From Artemisia argyi (lineage: Eukaryota; Streptophyta; Magnoliopsida; Asterales; Asteraceae): a stretch of DNA of 64,000 bases. Below, in pieces: positions 12,353 through 23,823 of the stretch. Each line of letters begins with the position of its first letter. Positions within the stretch are counted from its first letter, which is position 1. The notes under the pieces are model-generated. The model had not been told where the DNA came from. It did no database searches and saw only the letters and a program-made list of their open reading frames with translations. The stretch is taken from positions 117,911,449 through 117,975,448 of the forward strand of contig CM060696.1 of assembly GCA_030686995.1 (NCBI GenBank), read 5' to 3'. The position numbers were made by a program, and so were the translations under genes.

Positions 12353-13040
12353 TTGCGAAGATTCTTATTAAAATAGCTTGAATTTGTCTGATTAATACAA
12401 TATCTTTCCAACAATGTTAAAAGTTAATTTCGACGTTATTTCATACTTTGAGTTTTTGGTGTTTATTTGAGTTTATTTGCTAATATGTGTTGTTACATTC
12501 CGTAAACAAACTTACAATAAGAATCTTAAAATATTGTTAATTTATCATTGACTGTAGCATTTGATGTTGTGTAACACAAGACTTGACTGTATACAACAGT
12601 TACATCATCAAAGTGCAATGTGGCCAACTTCAATGGATATTCTAAACTGTTTCCTTACTATAAGTATTAACCAAGTTGCAAAGCATGTTATAATTACTCA
12701 ACCTAATAAAAAAGAAATGTTTCATCAAACGCAAAGATACAATCATACCATTTCATTTCCAAACACAACCATAAGTTGTTCCATATTAAACCACTAACAT
12801 AAGTTCGTTTGATTACATATTCATACCATATTAAGTTTATACATAATCAATCCTAACCAACAGCAAATACCCTGACACATGACAAACAAACATTCATACC
12901 ATAGTAAGTTTATACATAGACAATCCTAACCAAAAGCAAATACCCTGACACATGATAAACAAACATTGTCCAAAAGATGATTATTTCCTGATTAAAGCAC
13001 GTGACAGCCTCCAATAATGCAAACACCCAAACTTGACATA
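12353..13040. other. Intergenic, tail-to-tail spacer between acidic gene and B3 gene
   Basis: AT-rich DNA with no credible coding frame. It contains the 73-bp tandem duplication listed separately. The 3' ends of both flanking genes face each other here. Confidence 0.6.
12821..12966. repeat. 73-bp tandem duplication
   Basis: Two adjacent copies start at 12821 and 12894. Both contain AAGTTTATACATA, CAATCCTAACCAA and AAATACCCTGACACATGA. They differ at only a few positions. Confidence 0.8.
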
Positions 13041-14554
13041 TTAACATAGATGGAACACTGGAATTAATTCACCAAGATCAACGTCGTTAATAAAGTGCAT
13101 AAAGCGAAACCTTATGACTTTGTCATACGCGAAAGAGCATTCCTTTGCAAACTGTTTCCACTTCCCATAGACACCAATATGATTTGTCCTCCACGGTTTG
13201 TCACTGTGTGGTACCATCTTCATGTCCATCGTCATTTCATAACCATTATGCTTCATCACTGCATAATTATACATGTGCATCGGATGTTTATCTAAGAACG
13301 TAGATTTTATCGTCTGCACCACCATGTTCAAGTTGTTATTTTTGTTAATATATAACTATTTGCAAATCATTATAAAAGTACAATAATTTAATAAAATTTA
13401 CATACGAGTCTTTGCTTATCCACGGTTGATGCGTAAGCCTTATAGAACGTATCATCAGCTTCATTGTAATGATCTTTGTGCGATTCCCATTGACAGATAT
13501 GTTTCATTCGATCATCATCTGCAAAGACTCATAATTCATTTAAATTTACAACTACTTATTTAACCTACAATATAATGTTTATCATATTTAATTTTATGCA
13601 TAATAGTGTATATATGACACAATTCAAACTGCAAACATAATACTTGAATAACTTACCTTTCTCATAAAATTCCAATTTTAGCTGAGTTCTTCTTAACTGA
13701 TTTGCACCATGAAAATGGACATGCGTGTGTGCCATCCCATCAAGGTTGAATGCCATTAACCATAACCAGTTAAAAGGATTTTTTGCAAACACAATTGTCA
13801 TGCCCATTTCAAGTCTAAGATTTTTAACCAAACTTTTCCATGAAGCATCTCCTATTTCATAAGCATACTTTTGATTTTCATCTGTCCCCTGAGTAACACG
13901 GTGTACACGCATCTGAAACATGTACCCATTAGCCCAAACAACAAGTTTGGTGTTTTGCGCAACTCCTTCCAAGAAAGAATCATCGATTGTCTGCAAACAA
14001 TTTTATTTTCAACATTTAATAACAGTGAAAACAACTATTTTATTCAATATGTTTTTCCTGATTTAAGATAACTTAAAATAAGGTAATATTAAATACCTGT
14101 GGTACGTTTGGGTAAGTGTGATTATGAGTCATGTACCTCGGCATCCTTCCCGTCACTCCTTCATAGCCACCGAATTCTATTCCTTTATAATTATATCCTG
14201 TCACATAAAAGGAGTCTTCTCCCTCCTCTACAAAATGCAATACTCTAACGCCATCATCAAAGTGCCTCAAAACAAACTGCGTCCATTTAGCACCATGAAT
14301 CTCTACTGTCCCATTCCTTCTTAACGTTAAAGATACCTTGAATTTATACCCTTCGTGCCCAGTCAAATATAGATGATCATTCCCATTGTATCCTTCCCGT
14401 AGGTAAACGGATGGTAGTATCTTCAACCATAAGACAATAAAAACACTTTTACTAACATTCTTAGTGTCTAACATCAAAATATCAAACACTGGAATACCTG
14501 TGACTTGGCTACGGTTTTTGGGTTTGCCTCCATCACAAATTCCATAGTCCTCAT
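13041..14554 (-). CDS. REM-like protein with three B3-type domains, 5 exons
   Basis: Minus-strand exons: 14554-14498, 14420-14097, 13990-13657, 13518-13406 and 13313-13041. All junctions are GT-AG and in frame, giving 366 aa. The first B3-like domain (about residues 45-125) shows the family layout of a short strand, then W-x-x-F-V and a hydrophobic xHF strand (KWTQFVLRHF, VLHFVEEGED, FYVTGYN). Similar but weaker folds follow at about 145-215 (SWKSLVKNL) and 290-360 (KWKQFAKEC). Multiple B3 domains without other modules suit the REM group of plant DNA-binding proteins. The gene lies inside the presumed Helitron and diverges from the Rep/helicase gene. It may be a captured host gene that kept its introns, or a resident regulator. 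Exon 1 is short and its ATG choice is moderately secure. Confidence 0.7.
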
Positions 14555-15557
14555 ACTCCTACTAAAAGATACTTAAATGTGTCAAAATACACATAAAACT
14601 AACAAGATAATCTAATATTATTTAGTATTGAAATTGATTCTTAAATTTTTTTTAATAAAACTATACAACTTCTATAAGCTAATACTTATCCTTAATTTTC
14701 ATTCAACATGAGTTGTTTGTAACCATCCGATGTAAACTAATCATCTAATTTCCCACCAGTGATCAATAACTAACAACAAAATTCATCCAAACCTAATGAT
14801 CAATAATAATTAAGTCATACGCTCAAACACTTAGAAGCAACAAAATCCTAATTATATTTTATACTTATAACTGCAAATGCATTTAATCATTGTTCATAAT
14901 CATTTAATCAGTCTTTAAATAATGTTATGAACCTTACATATATCATCATCAAAACACATGCATGTGATACAAAAGAAAAAAAAAATGATCAGGTTTTACC
15001 TGATAGTTTGAAAGAACAGAGGAAGAAGAACAATGGCAAGCGTTGAAAATTTGTATGGAATAATGTGAAAGTAATTGAGATATGAAAGGTTATGGCAAGT
15101 GGTTATATGTAGGCATGATGACCCTATGAATTTCTTATACACGCCATATTTAATTGTATCTTCATATATTTTACCAAAATATTAATATTTCATACCATTA
15201 TATAAATATAAAATATACTAAACATAAAATCATTATTAGTAACATATTTTCCTCCCAATTCACGATTTTACTTTGTCACTTTTTTTAATCAGTAGGCAAT
15301 AACATGGGTGTATACATGTTATACTTAATAAATTAAACACAACAACTCACAAGCTTAATATTGGAAAGTATTGCATATTTATTTTTTTAGCTTGCAAAAG
15401 GTATATCAATTAATGTGACATGCTAAATTATCGGGTTTCAATTTTCAAACGTTTTTTTTGAACACTTATATTGTGAAACATATAAGATAAAATTTCAAAA
15501 TTGTCTGCTTTTATTCATGTTTTCATCATCCAAAAAACAAAGCAATCTCTCAAAAAA
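14555..15557. promoter_or_regulatory. Divergent promoter region of the B3 and Rep/helicase genes
   Basis: One kb of AT-rich DNA separates two head-to-head genes. On the minus strand a CAG|GTAAAA donor at 15000/14999 follows a pyrimidine-rich leader (15080-15002). This suggests a 5' UTR intron for the B3 gene. On the plus strand TATAAG at 15481 lies 77 nt before the ATG at 15558. A short upstream frame starts at 15519 and stops before the main ATG. Confidence 0.45.
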
Positions 15558-18500
15558 ATGATTAACAAGAAGGACAAAGGTAAAGAGAAAATAAATGGAT
15601 CAAACGTCAATTCCACAATCATGAACGATGGTGGTCGTGTTTTTAACAAAAAAATGCAACAAATTGACTCTCATGATAGCCGTTTACAATCACAAACAAC
15701 GAGTTCATGTTTAATTGACATAAGCAAGAGGCCTACTCGAAGTGTTGCTAGACGTCCACTCGATGAAATTACACAAAGTAACATGCCCTATATTTTCTAT
15801 TTTTTTATTTTAGGCTTTGTATTTCTTAATTATTTTGTGGCATAAGTCATCATAATTTGGTATCTAATATATTCTTCTTGATCATATGATCATCTGTAAA
15901 TATTGATTTGTACTATTCTTCGTATGTGCAGTTTTAGAGAATGAATTGGCTATTCAACGTCCAGGGAGGCGTCAAAAAACTAATAACAATCCAGGTATCA
16001 TGCTAAAAACATTTACAAGGCTTTACTTTAAATGTATTTTGTAGTTTGTATTTGTAGTTTCTATGTATATAATTGGATTAATATGTATTTAACACCATAT
16101 TGTCACTGAATTTTTGTATTGTTGAAAATCTTTATAAACACATAACTGGCAAACTATATTTAACATTTTCCCTCCATCATCAGTTGATGTCACCGCAAGC
16201 AATGTGTTACCAACCAAGAAAAGTGTAGGAAGACCAAGTGTATACCCTAAACCAGAAAGTGAGTTTTGAATATTATGATTCTTCTATTATCAATATATTT
16301 AAGTCATCATCTTAACCATCTTATTTGAAATTATCAATCGTATTTGTAGTTTTAGAGACTGACTTGTCTATTCGACGTCCTGGGAGGCGTCCAAAAACAG
16401 ATAAGAACACAGGTTTTATACTAAAAACGTTTACAAGTATTACTTTATACATGTATTTCATTTTCTACGTGTATAACTTTATTCATTTGTAATATGTTAT
16501 TGTCAGAATCAACAATGAGTAACAGCAATACTACAGGTAACATTTGTAAATATTTGCGTTGCAACCTTTTAGATCAATTACAAACTATAACAACATCGTA
16601 ATATCTTATACACAAGATTTTAGTTTTGTATAGCAAAACATATTTGTGGTAAACACATCATGTATTGTTTTATATATTCAGAAACGTTTCTTCCAATTAA
16701 CGAAATATAACCGGTCGCACACTAATTTATCTATTTTTCTTATTAATATGAACAGATTTAACCAATGACTTGGCCATCAGACGTCGTGGGAGGCCGTCAA
16801 AAAAAGGTAATAACATATATTGTCAAAATAAACAAAAAACAATACTTATGGCTTCTACGTATGTATCACTTTATATTTATGTATCATTCTATTATATGTT
16901 AACTTTTGCAAGGTACAACATCGTCATCAGAATCATCCAATATCCAAACACGGAACGATGAACCTAATGTTAACAGATTCCCTTCATCATCAGTTGATGT
17001 CACCCTAAGTAATGTTGTTCAAACCAAGAATGTTGGTGGAAGACCAAGATTAAAGACTCCACCCAAAAGTGAGTTTATTCATTAAGTACTTAGATTTTCA
17101 ACTAATTTGACAACATGTTACTTTATTTGCTCACTATCATTATTTGCATATTACTGGATATAATGCAAAAGGATCAAGAACAGACGCACGAATATCACCA
17201 CAAACACAATTGAATACTCATGGTATAGGCTCATCAAGTGGACTGGCAACGTTGACACCTAGGCCAAAGGCACGTCAACGAATTTGTAACATTTCAACAC
17301 GTAAGCCACCTTTTTACGATTGCATGTTTGTAACTCCTTTAATTTCTATCCATCAGATATAAATGAACTTATAACATATTGTAACAACTGATTAATTGTA
17401 ACAATAATTTCAGCTCCTAAACCGGTGAAATTTCAAACTCCACCTGCTAGCCATGTTAAAACCTCATTCACAACGCCATCACCACACCATATGAATCTCG
17501 CTCCAGGACACCAAACTCTACAGTTGTTGATGGTTGTACGCCAAGAAATTCATCTGTCCCAAATATAATAACAGGCATGATCCTTATGCATTTGAAAATT
17601 CAAATTGTATCCACACTAATTATTCGTAATTTAAGTAGTACTTATAAATCAATTTAATGTTATTTTATTCTAGGTAATATGACAGCCAATGGTAAAAATT
17701 CTTTGACAACTCCTTCACCACACTATATGAATCTTCGCTCCAGGACTCCCAAGTCTACAGTAGTTGATGCTTCCACGCCAAGAAATTCAGTTGTCCCAAA
17801 TACAAGAACAGGTATCAATATATGCATTTCACAATTCAAATTGTCTCCTCATCCTTATTTTTTAACTTTATGTATCAATTATTATTGATCAATTACATGT
17901 TAATTTATTATAGGTACTATGTCTAACCAAAAAGCACGATTTGTCACTCCGAGTCCGGTTAACTTTACGTTAGGTAAGTGCTAACCATACTGATCAAAAG
18001 TCGTTGCTTATTATGTATCAGCCCAAATGATTTTAAAAAAAAGTATTATATTATTATCAGGATCAACCTCATCTAAAAGAAACCAACGATCCCATGGACA
18101 ATCTTCTACTTTTGCTACTGATATGCGACGATCAAAAGGAAAAAATGGCAATCGTAAAAGTTCACGCCGTATTAACTTCGCAGAATTTGATATTGATGAT
18201 GATCATGAAGTACAAGCACACCGCTTTTTTGGTATATGTGATGGTACGCACGATAATAATACAAATATATTTTTTTTGTTTTTACAAATTTATAAATTTA
18301 TAAAAAGAGAAATGAATAAACTTTCACCACGACCTAACGCAATTCCTATACAGAATACATTGATCATGGGGATCCAAATGTAGAATGTGACAAATGTGGC
18401 GCAATGTTGTGGTATCATGAGACTCTACGTGGGGATAGCGGTTGTGTTCACGATTCCTTTTCTCTTTGTTGTGGTAGAGGAAAGGTTAAGCTGCCTACGG

Positions 18501-21500
18501 CACTTATTGATCCACCAAAACTATTAAAGGACCTCATGAACAAAGACCACCCAAAGAGTAGCTCATTCCTGGATAATATTAGGCGTTACAATTCTATGTT
18601 TGCCTTCACATCCATGGGTGGTAAACAAGATAAGTCTGTTAATGTAGGACGCGGACCATATTGCTACCGGATTCAAGGTCAAAATTGCCATAAAATTGGT
18701 ACTTTGTTGCCTGAAAAAGGAAAGCCGCCTAAATTTTCTCAGTTATACATTTTTGATACCAAAAACGAGATTCAAAACAGGATCAATGCAGTCAGGTGTG
18801 TAAACTAAATTCACATTCTATATACCCTTATTACAATAATTTACATGTACACGTTTTAATTTTCAATATAGATACTAAACTACTTTTTAATTATATTTTG
18901 CATTCCTGTATTTAACATATGCTTTATTGTATTTTGTAGCAATGACCCATCCACATCATCAAGTAAAAATAAACTTGACTACAAGCTAAGCAGTGATTTA
19001 CGTGACATGCTTGACTCCAAAAATCCCTTGGTTGCCAAGTTTCGAATGGCTGGTGAACGACTTTCGTCTGCACGTGATGACAAAAAGTATACGCTTAAGC
19101 TTATTGGTTCAAGGCCGCACGATGGTAGGCAATATAACCTACCAACTGGAAATGAGGTCGCCGCCTTAATTGTCGGTGATTTTGACTCGACCGTAGATAA
19201 GAGAGATATTATTTTGCACAAACAAAATGGCAATCTCAAAAGAATCAGTGAGTTGCATGTCTCATACCTTGCACTTCAATATCCTTTGTTGTTTCCTTAC
19301 GCCGAAGATGGATACAGAACGGATATTTACCACGCTGACGTTACGGATGCAACTCCAGAAGAGAAGCGAAAACGCGTAACAATGAGGGAGTGGTTCGCAT
19401 ACAGAATTCAAGACAGGCGAAATGAATATTCCTTGATACTAAATGGAAGGAGATTGTTTCAGCAGTTTCTTGTGGACGCATACACAATGGTTGAGGCTGA
19501 GCGCATGTTGTATATAAAAAACAAAAATAAGGAGTTAAGAACCGAAACATATTCCAAATTGGCAGCTTTGGCACAAAATGGAGACTCTGGTGTTAAATTA
19601 CGCGGTAAAAAGATTATTTTGCCATCGTCATTCACCGGCAGCCCTAGGTATATGAAGCAAAACTATTTGGATGCCATGACAATTTGTAAGTACTATGGAT
19701 ACCCGGACTTATTCATCACATTTACATGTAACCCTAATTGGCCGGAGATTGCAAGATTGATGGCAGAAAAGGGCCTGAAATCTGAGGATAGGCCTGATGC
19801 AACAACAAGGGTGTTTAAAATCAAACTCGACACTCTCATAAAAGAATTCAAGGAAAAGCGTACATTTGGGAGTTGTAAAGCACGTAAGTTATTAACACCA
19901 TATAATCATGTAATATTTGTTATTCATTTAATAACATACCTGCTCAGATCAAACCTTATTAGTTACTGATGCTCTTCTTTTATTTTTTTCATGACAGTTG
20001 TTTACACGGTTGAGTTTCAAAAGAGAGGACTCCCACATTGTCATATATTACTTTGGCTGGAAAATGAGGATAAGCTAACAACACCTGGGCGGATTGATCA
20101 GTTTATATCAGCCGAGATTCCCGACAAGGATCAAGACCCTGAGTTGTATCAGATTGTAACTGACCATATGATGCATGGTCCTTGCGGAGCCGAGCATCCA
20201 ACATGTCCATGCACCGTTGATTTCAAATGCACCAAGGGTTTCCCTAATCAGTTCCATGAAACCACAACCATTGACGAAAACGGTTATGCAAAGTATAAAA
20301 GGAGGGATAATGGTACAACCGTCAAGAAAAGTGGAGTCGATTTGCATAATGGTTACGTGGTGCCTTACAATCCAGGGTTGCTTAGACGATATCAGTCTCA
20401 CATAAACGTTGAATATTGCAATCAGATTGGTTCTATAAAATACTTATTCAAGTACATAAACAAAGGACCAGATAGGGTTACAGTTGGTTTAGAGGACGAA
20501 GAAGCTGACGAGATTCAAGACTTCTATGATTGTCGCTATTTATCTGCGTGTGAAGCGGATTGGCGTATTTATGGCTATGACATTCATTATAGGTTTCCAC
20601 CTGTAGAGCGTCTACCATTTCATTTGGAGAATGAGCAGTCGGTGGTATTTGATCCCGCTGAAAGTATTGATTACCAACTTGAAAAAGCATCAGCCAACGA
20701 AAACAAATTCCTTGCTTGGATGGAAACAAACAGGACTGATACATTTGCCGAAACTCTTCTCTATGTAGAATTTCCTAAATATTATGTTTGGAAACCTCAA
20801 GAGTTGAAATGGCAACTAAGACAAAGAGGTGAAAGCCTTGGACGTATACATCACGTTCCTCCTTCTTGGGGAGAGCTTTTTTACTTACGTATTTTGCTTA
20901 ACAAGATGAGAGGTGTTAAGGAATGGATTGAGTTTAAGACATATAATGATGTTGTTTATCCTACGTATAAGGACGCTTGCATTGCCCGTGGCCTGTTGGA
21001 GAACGACAAGGAGTATATCGATGGTATTTTGGAAGCGAGTCTTTGGGGAATGGGGGATTATTTGCGGTCATTTTTTGTTATGCTCATCATGACTGACAGC
21101 ATGTCTCAACCAGAGGTTGTATGGGAGAAAACGTGGCATGTGTTGGCTGAAGATGTTGAACGTGTTGAGCGAAAAAAACGCAACGATCCAGGTACTTTAT
21201 TTTGTCGACTAACTTACAAATCATATTCAATCAAGTTTTATATAATGCTTCAAATGTTTTGTATACATTTTTTAACCAACATTGTTATTATGATTATAAA
21301 ATTTTTACCTCATCTAAAATATTCAGAAGGCTAACATATGATATCTGCAATTTCACATATTGTTTCTTCATCATTAAACTACAACAAAGAATTTAATAAT
21401 ACTTTTTCAAAGTGTCTTGACTTATGAGAATAGCTCAACACTTAAAGTGATTCCAATATCTAATCTATTCACTGTCATTTCATACCGATCAATCTGTAAA

Positions 21501-23256
21501 TGAAAGTGCAAAAAAGTGTCTCTATATGGTTTATTATACTTCGATAGCAACATATGCAACAAAATAATTAGTGCGCATTCTTATTAAATATGCAGGTCTT
21601 GAGCTTTCAGACGTTCAGAGGTATAACATATGCCTCACTTATATTGAACACATGCTTTTGTGTAACAACAGAAGTCTAAAGAAAATTCAAAACATGCCAT
21701 ACCCTGATCAAGAGCACACAATGGAAGGGTATAACCGATTGATTTATGACGAGATGGCATACAACAAAGACGAATTACGAGAACAACATGAGCAATTGTT
21801 CAGCAGCTTGACATCCGAGCAGAAATCAATCTATGCACAAGTGATGGACGCTGCTGTAAACAACAAGGGCGGCATGTTCTTTGTCTACGGATACGGAGGT
21901 ACCGGTAAGACATATCTATACAAAACAATGTCTGCTGCATTACGTTCGCAAGGTGAAATCGTATTAAACGTGGCATCAAGTGGCATTGCTGCCCTTTTGT
22001 TGGAAGGCGGAAGAACTGCCCATTCTAGGTTTGCTATCCCCATTAATGTTGTCGAGGACTCACTGTGCAGCATTGAAGGCGATAGCGACCTTGCTGATTT
22101 GATAAGGCAAACAAAGTTGATTATATGGGACGAGGCACCTATGATGAGTAGATATTGTTTTGAGGCATTTGACAGAACTTTAAGAGACATATGTAGAGAA
22201 GATATGTCAAAGCCTTCTGATAAGCCTTTTGGTGGGAAAGTTGTTTTGTTTGGTGGAGATTTTCGTCAAATTCTTCCTGTTATACCCGGTGCAACCAGAC
22301 AAGATGTAGTACACGCCACGTTAAACTCTTCATATCTTTGGACTGATTGCACGGTATTGAAATTGACCGTTAACATGAGGTTGGGTTTAGGTTCATCAGA
22401 ATCAGAGAGAAAGGAAATACAAGACTTTGCTGACTGGATTTTAGATATAGGCAATGGGAAGATTGGTTGTAATAATGATGGTGATTCAGTTGTCGAGTTT
22501 CCGAAAGATATGTTGATTGCTAATTCGGAAGATCATGTTGGTTCCATTATTCAACAAACATATCCTGATTTGGTTGACAACTTGAATTGTCCTGCTTATT
22601 TTCAAGAACGAGCAATTCTTGCCCCAACGCACGAATTGGTTGACATCATAAATGATCGAATGCTATCTTTAATTCCAGGTGAAGAGAAAGTATACGAAAG
22701 TTCAGACTCAATTTCTGTGCTTGATATGGATACAATTTTCGATGAACAAATATACACAACGGATTTTCTAAATACTATAGAAATGTCGGGACTTCCACAC
22801 CACAGGTTATCATTAAAGGTTGGCGCACCTGTCATGTGTATGCGAAACATCGATCAAAAGGCCGGACTATGCAACGGTACCAGGTTGCAAATCCAACGAA
22901 TGGGAACGAATGTCATTGAAGGCAAGATAATATCTGGTGGAAAACTTGGCAATATATGTGCAATACCTAGAATGATCATTACGCCCACGAACAGCAAAAT
23001 GCCATTCAAATTGAATAGGAGACAGTTCCCTGTTCAGGTTTGTTTTGGTATGACGATTAATAAAAGCCAAGGTCAAACGTTGTCTCAGGTTGGCCTATTT
23101 CTACAAAAGTCGGTATTCACACACGGACAACTATATGTTGCTGTTTCAAGAGTGAAGACGAAAAAAGGTTTAAAGATTCTTTGTTGTGACAAAGATGGCG
23201 CATATGCGAACTACACATCAAACGTTGTATACAAAGAAGTATTATTTCGCATATGA
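15558..23256 (+). CDS. Helitron Rep/helicase (HUH nuclease plus PIF1-type helicase) with AT-hook N-terminus
   Basis: Exons: 15558-15777, 15932-15994, 16184-16258, 16350-16412, 16507-16536, 16756-16806, 16913-17068, 17172-17300, (17414-17574), 17674-17811, 17914-17973, 18061-18231, 18354-18795, 18940-19883, 19998-21191 and 21596-23256. Without the bracketed exon the frame is open for 1798 aa; including it causes a frameshift. The N-terminal third carries AT-hook cores (VGRPS, RRGRPSKK, GGRPRLK, and PGRRPK variants). A CDKC zinc-binding region follows in exon 13. The Helitron-like N domain (FTCNPNWPEI) is in exon 14. The HUH motif is at H861-C-H863, and the paired tyrosines are Y996 and Y1000 in YLFKY. 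The helicase has Walker A GYGGTGKT (1344-1351), Walker B DEAP, and a C-terminal motif ending VAVSRVK. It would nick, unwind and join DNA in rolling-circle transposition. Confidence 0.88.
17414..17574 (+). other. Damaged cassette exon 9 of the Rep/helicase gene
   Basis: This exon is a near copy of the next one (17674-17811), sharing MNL..RSRTP..STVVD and TPRNS. Relative to the copy it lacks one base between 17498 and 17499 (ATGAATCT-CGC against ATGAATCTTCGC). It is therefore 161 nt long and reads into TAA at 17566-17568. Its donor is GC (17575) rather than GT. Both neighbouring junctions are phase 1, so skipping it leaves the frame intact. Confidence 0.75.
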
Positions 23257-23489
23257 ATAAACTTTATGTATTTGGTTTATTATGACGCTTATCATTAGTG
23301 CGTTTATTATAATATATGAGCAGTGTTATTATATCTTCTCAATTTGTTTACTTTCAAATAGCCTTTTAAAAAAGTCAATACTCGATATTTTGTTCCCATG
23401 TACATGTATGCCATGACACAAAATTAATTTTCGGGTTTACATATAATAGACGAGCAATATAATTTTTGTCAAACAAATTTATGAAGCGT
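23257..23489. other. 3' untranslated and subterminal region of the Helitron
   Basis: AT-rich sequence after the helicase stop codon and before the terminal hairpin. No coding or repeat structure is seen. Confidence 0.5.
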
Positions 23490-23519
23490 ACCCGCCCATC
23501 GGGCGGGTTATGAAGCTAG
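23490..23519 (+). other. Helitron 3' terminus: hairpin and CTAG
   Basis: ACCCGCCC (23490-23497) pairs with GGGCGGGT (23501-23508) around a 3-nt loop. Seven nt later comes CTAG (23516-23519), then the expected host T at 23520. This is the canonical rolling-circle termination signal of Helitrons. Confidence 0.9.
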
Positions 23520-23820
23520 TTACTTATATAAATTTAATTACAAATTAATTATATTAATTGTAAAGAGAGGTGAGAGATAGATAGAAAGAAAAGTGGGACC
23601 AAATCTTTATCATAAAAGACACCTCTCTAGTGAGGTTTTGAGCAAAGTATTGTTCATGCGCATCAACCCCAATTTTTAAATCCAAATCTTAAAACAAACA
23701 CCATTTTCCACTTTCATGCCCAAATCCTAAACCTACACCCCTCAACCAAACGGGCCTAAATAATCCATTTTAAGTATCAACCCCAATCACCACCCCAAAA
23801 CCCTTAAAACAAACTGACTC
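23520..23820. other. Host or older repeat DNA between Helitron and TIR elements
   Basis: No gene is seen. A phrase CCCTCAACCAAACGGGCC at about 23740 resembles the end of a TIR element, but no partner was found in the window. Confidence 0.4.
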
Positions 23821-23823
23821 TTA

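Larger units (their letters stand above)
6510..23519 (+). mobile_element. Large multi-gene Helitron (5' end not resolved)
   Basis: The 3' end is diagnostic: an 8-bp stem hairpin (23490-23508), 7 nt, then CTAG (23516-23519) followed by T. Upstream lies a Rep/helicase gene with HUH nuclease and PIF1-type helicase motifs, preceded by an RPA70-like gene typical of plant Helitrons. Between them sit an acidic-protein gene and a minus-strand B3 gene. The left limit given is only the end of element A; the true 5' TC lies before the RPA promoter or beyond element A. If the four genes share one element it exceeds 16 kb. Confidence 0.75.

Noticed and set aside
12821..12966. CRISPR-like array
   Set aside because: Only two long adjacent copies exist with no short repeat/unique spacer pattern; it is a simple tandem duplication in eukaryotic DNA.
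16683..16715. Extra exon of the AT-hook array after TATATTCAG
   Set aside because: Read in the required phase it meets a stop after about nine codons, and the next acceptor at 16755 gives a clean AT-hook exon.
23735..23755. TIR-like phrase AACCAAACGGGCC
   Set aside because: It resembles a MITE end, but no partner was seen inside the window.
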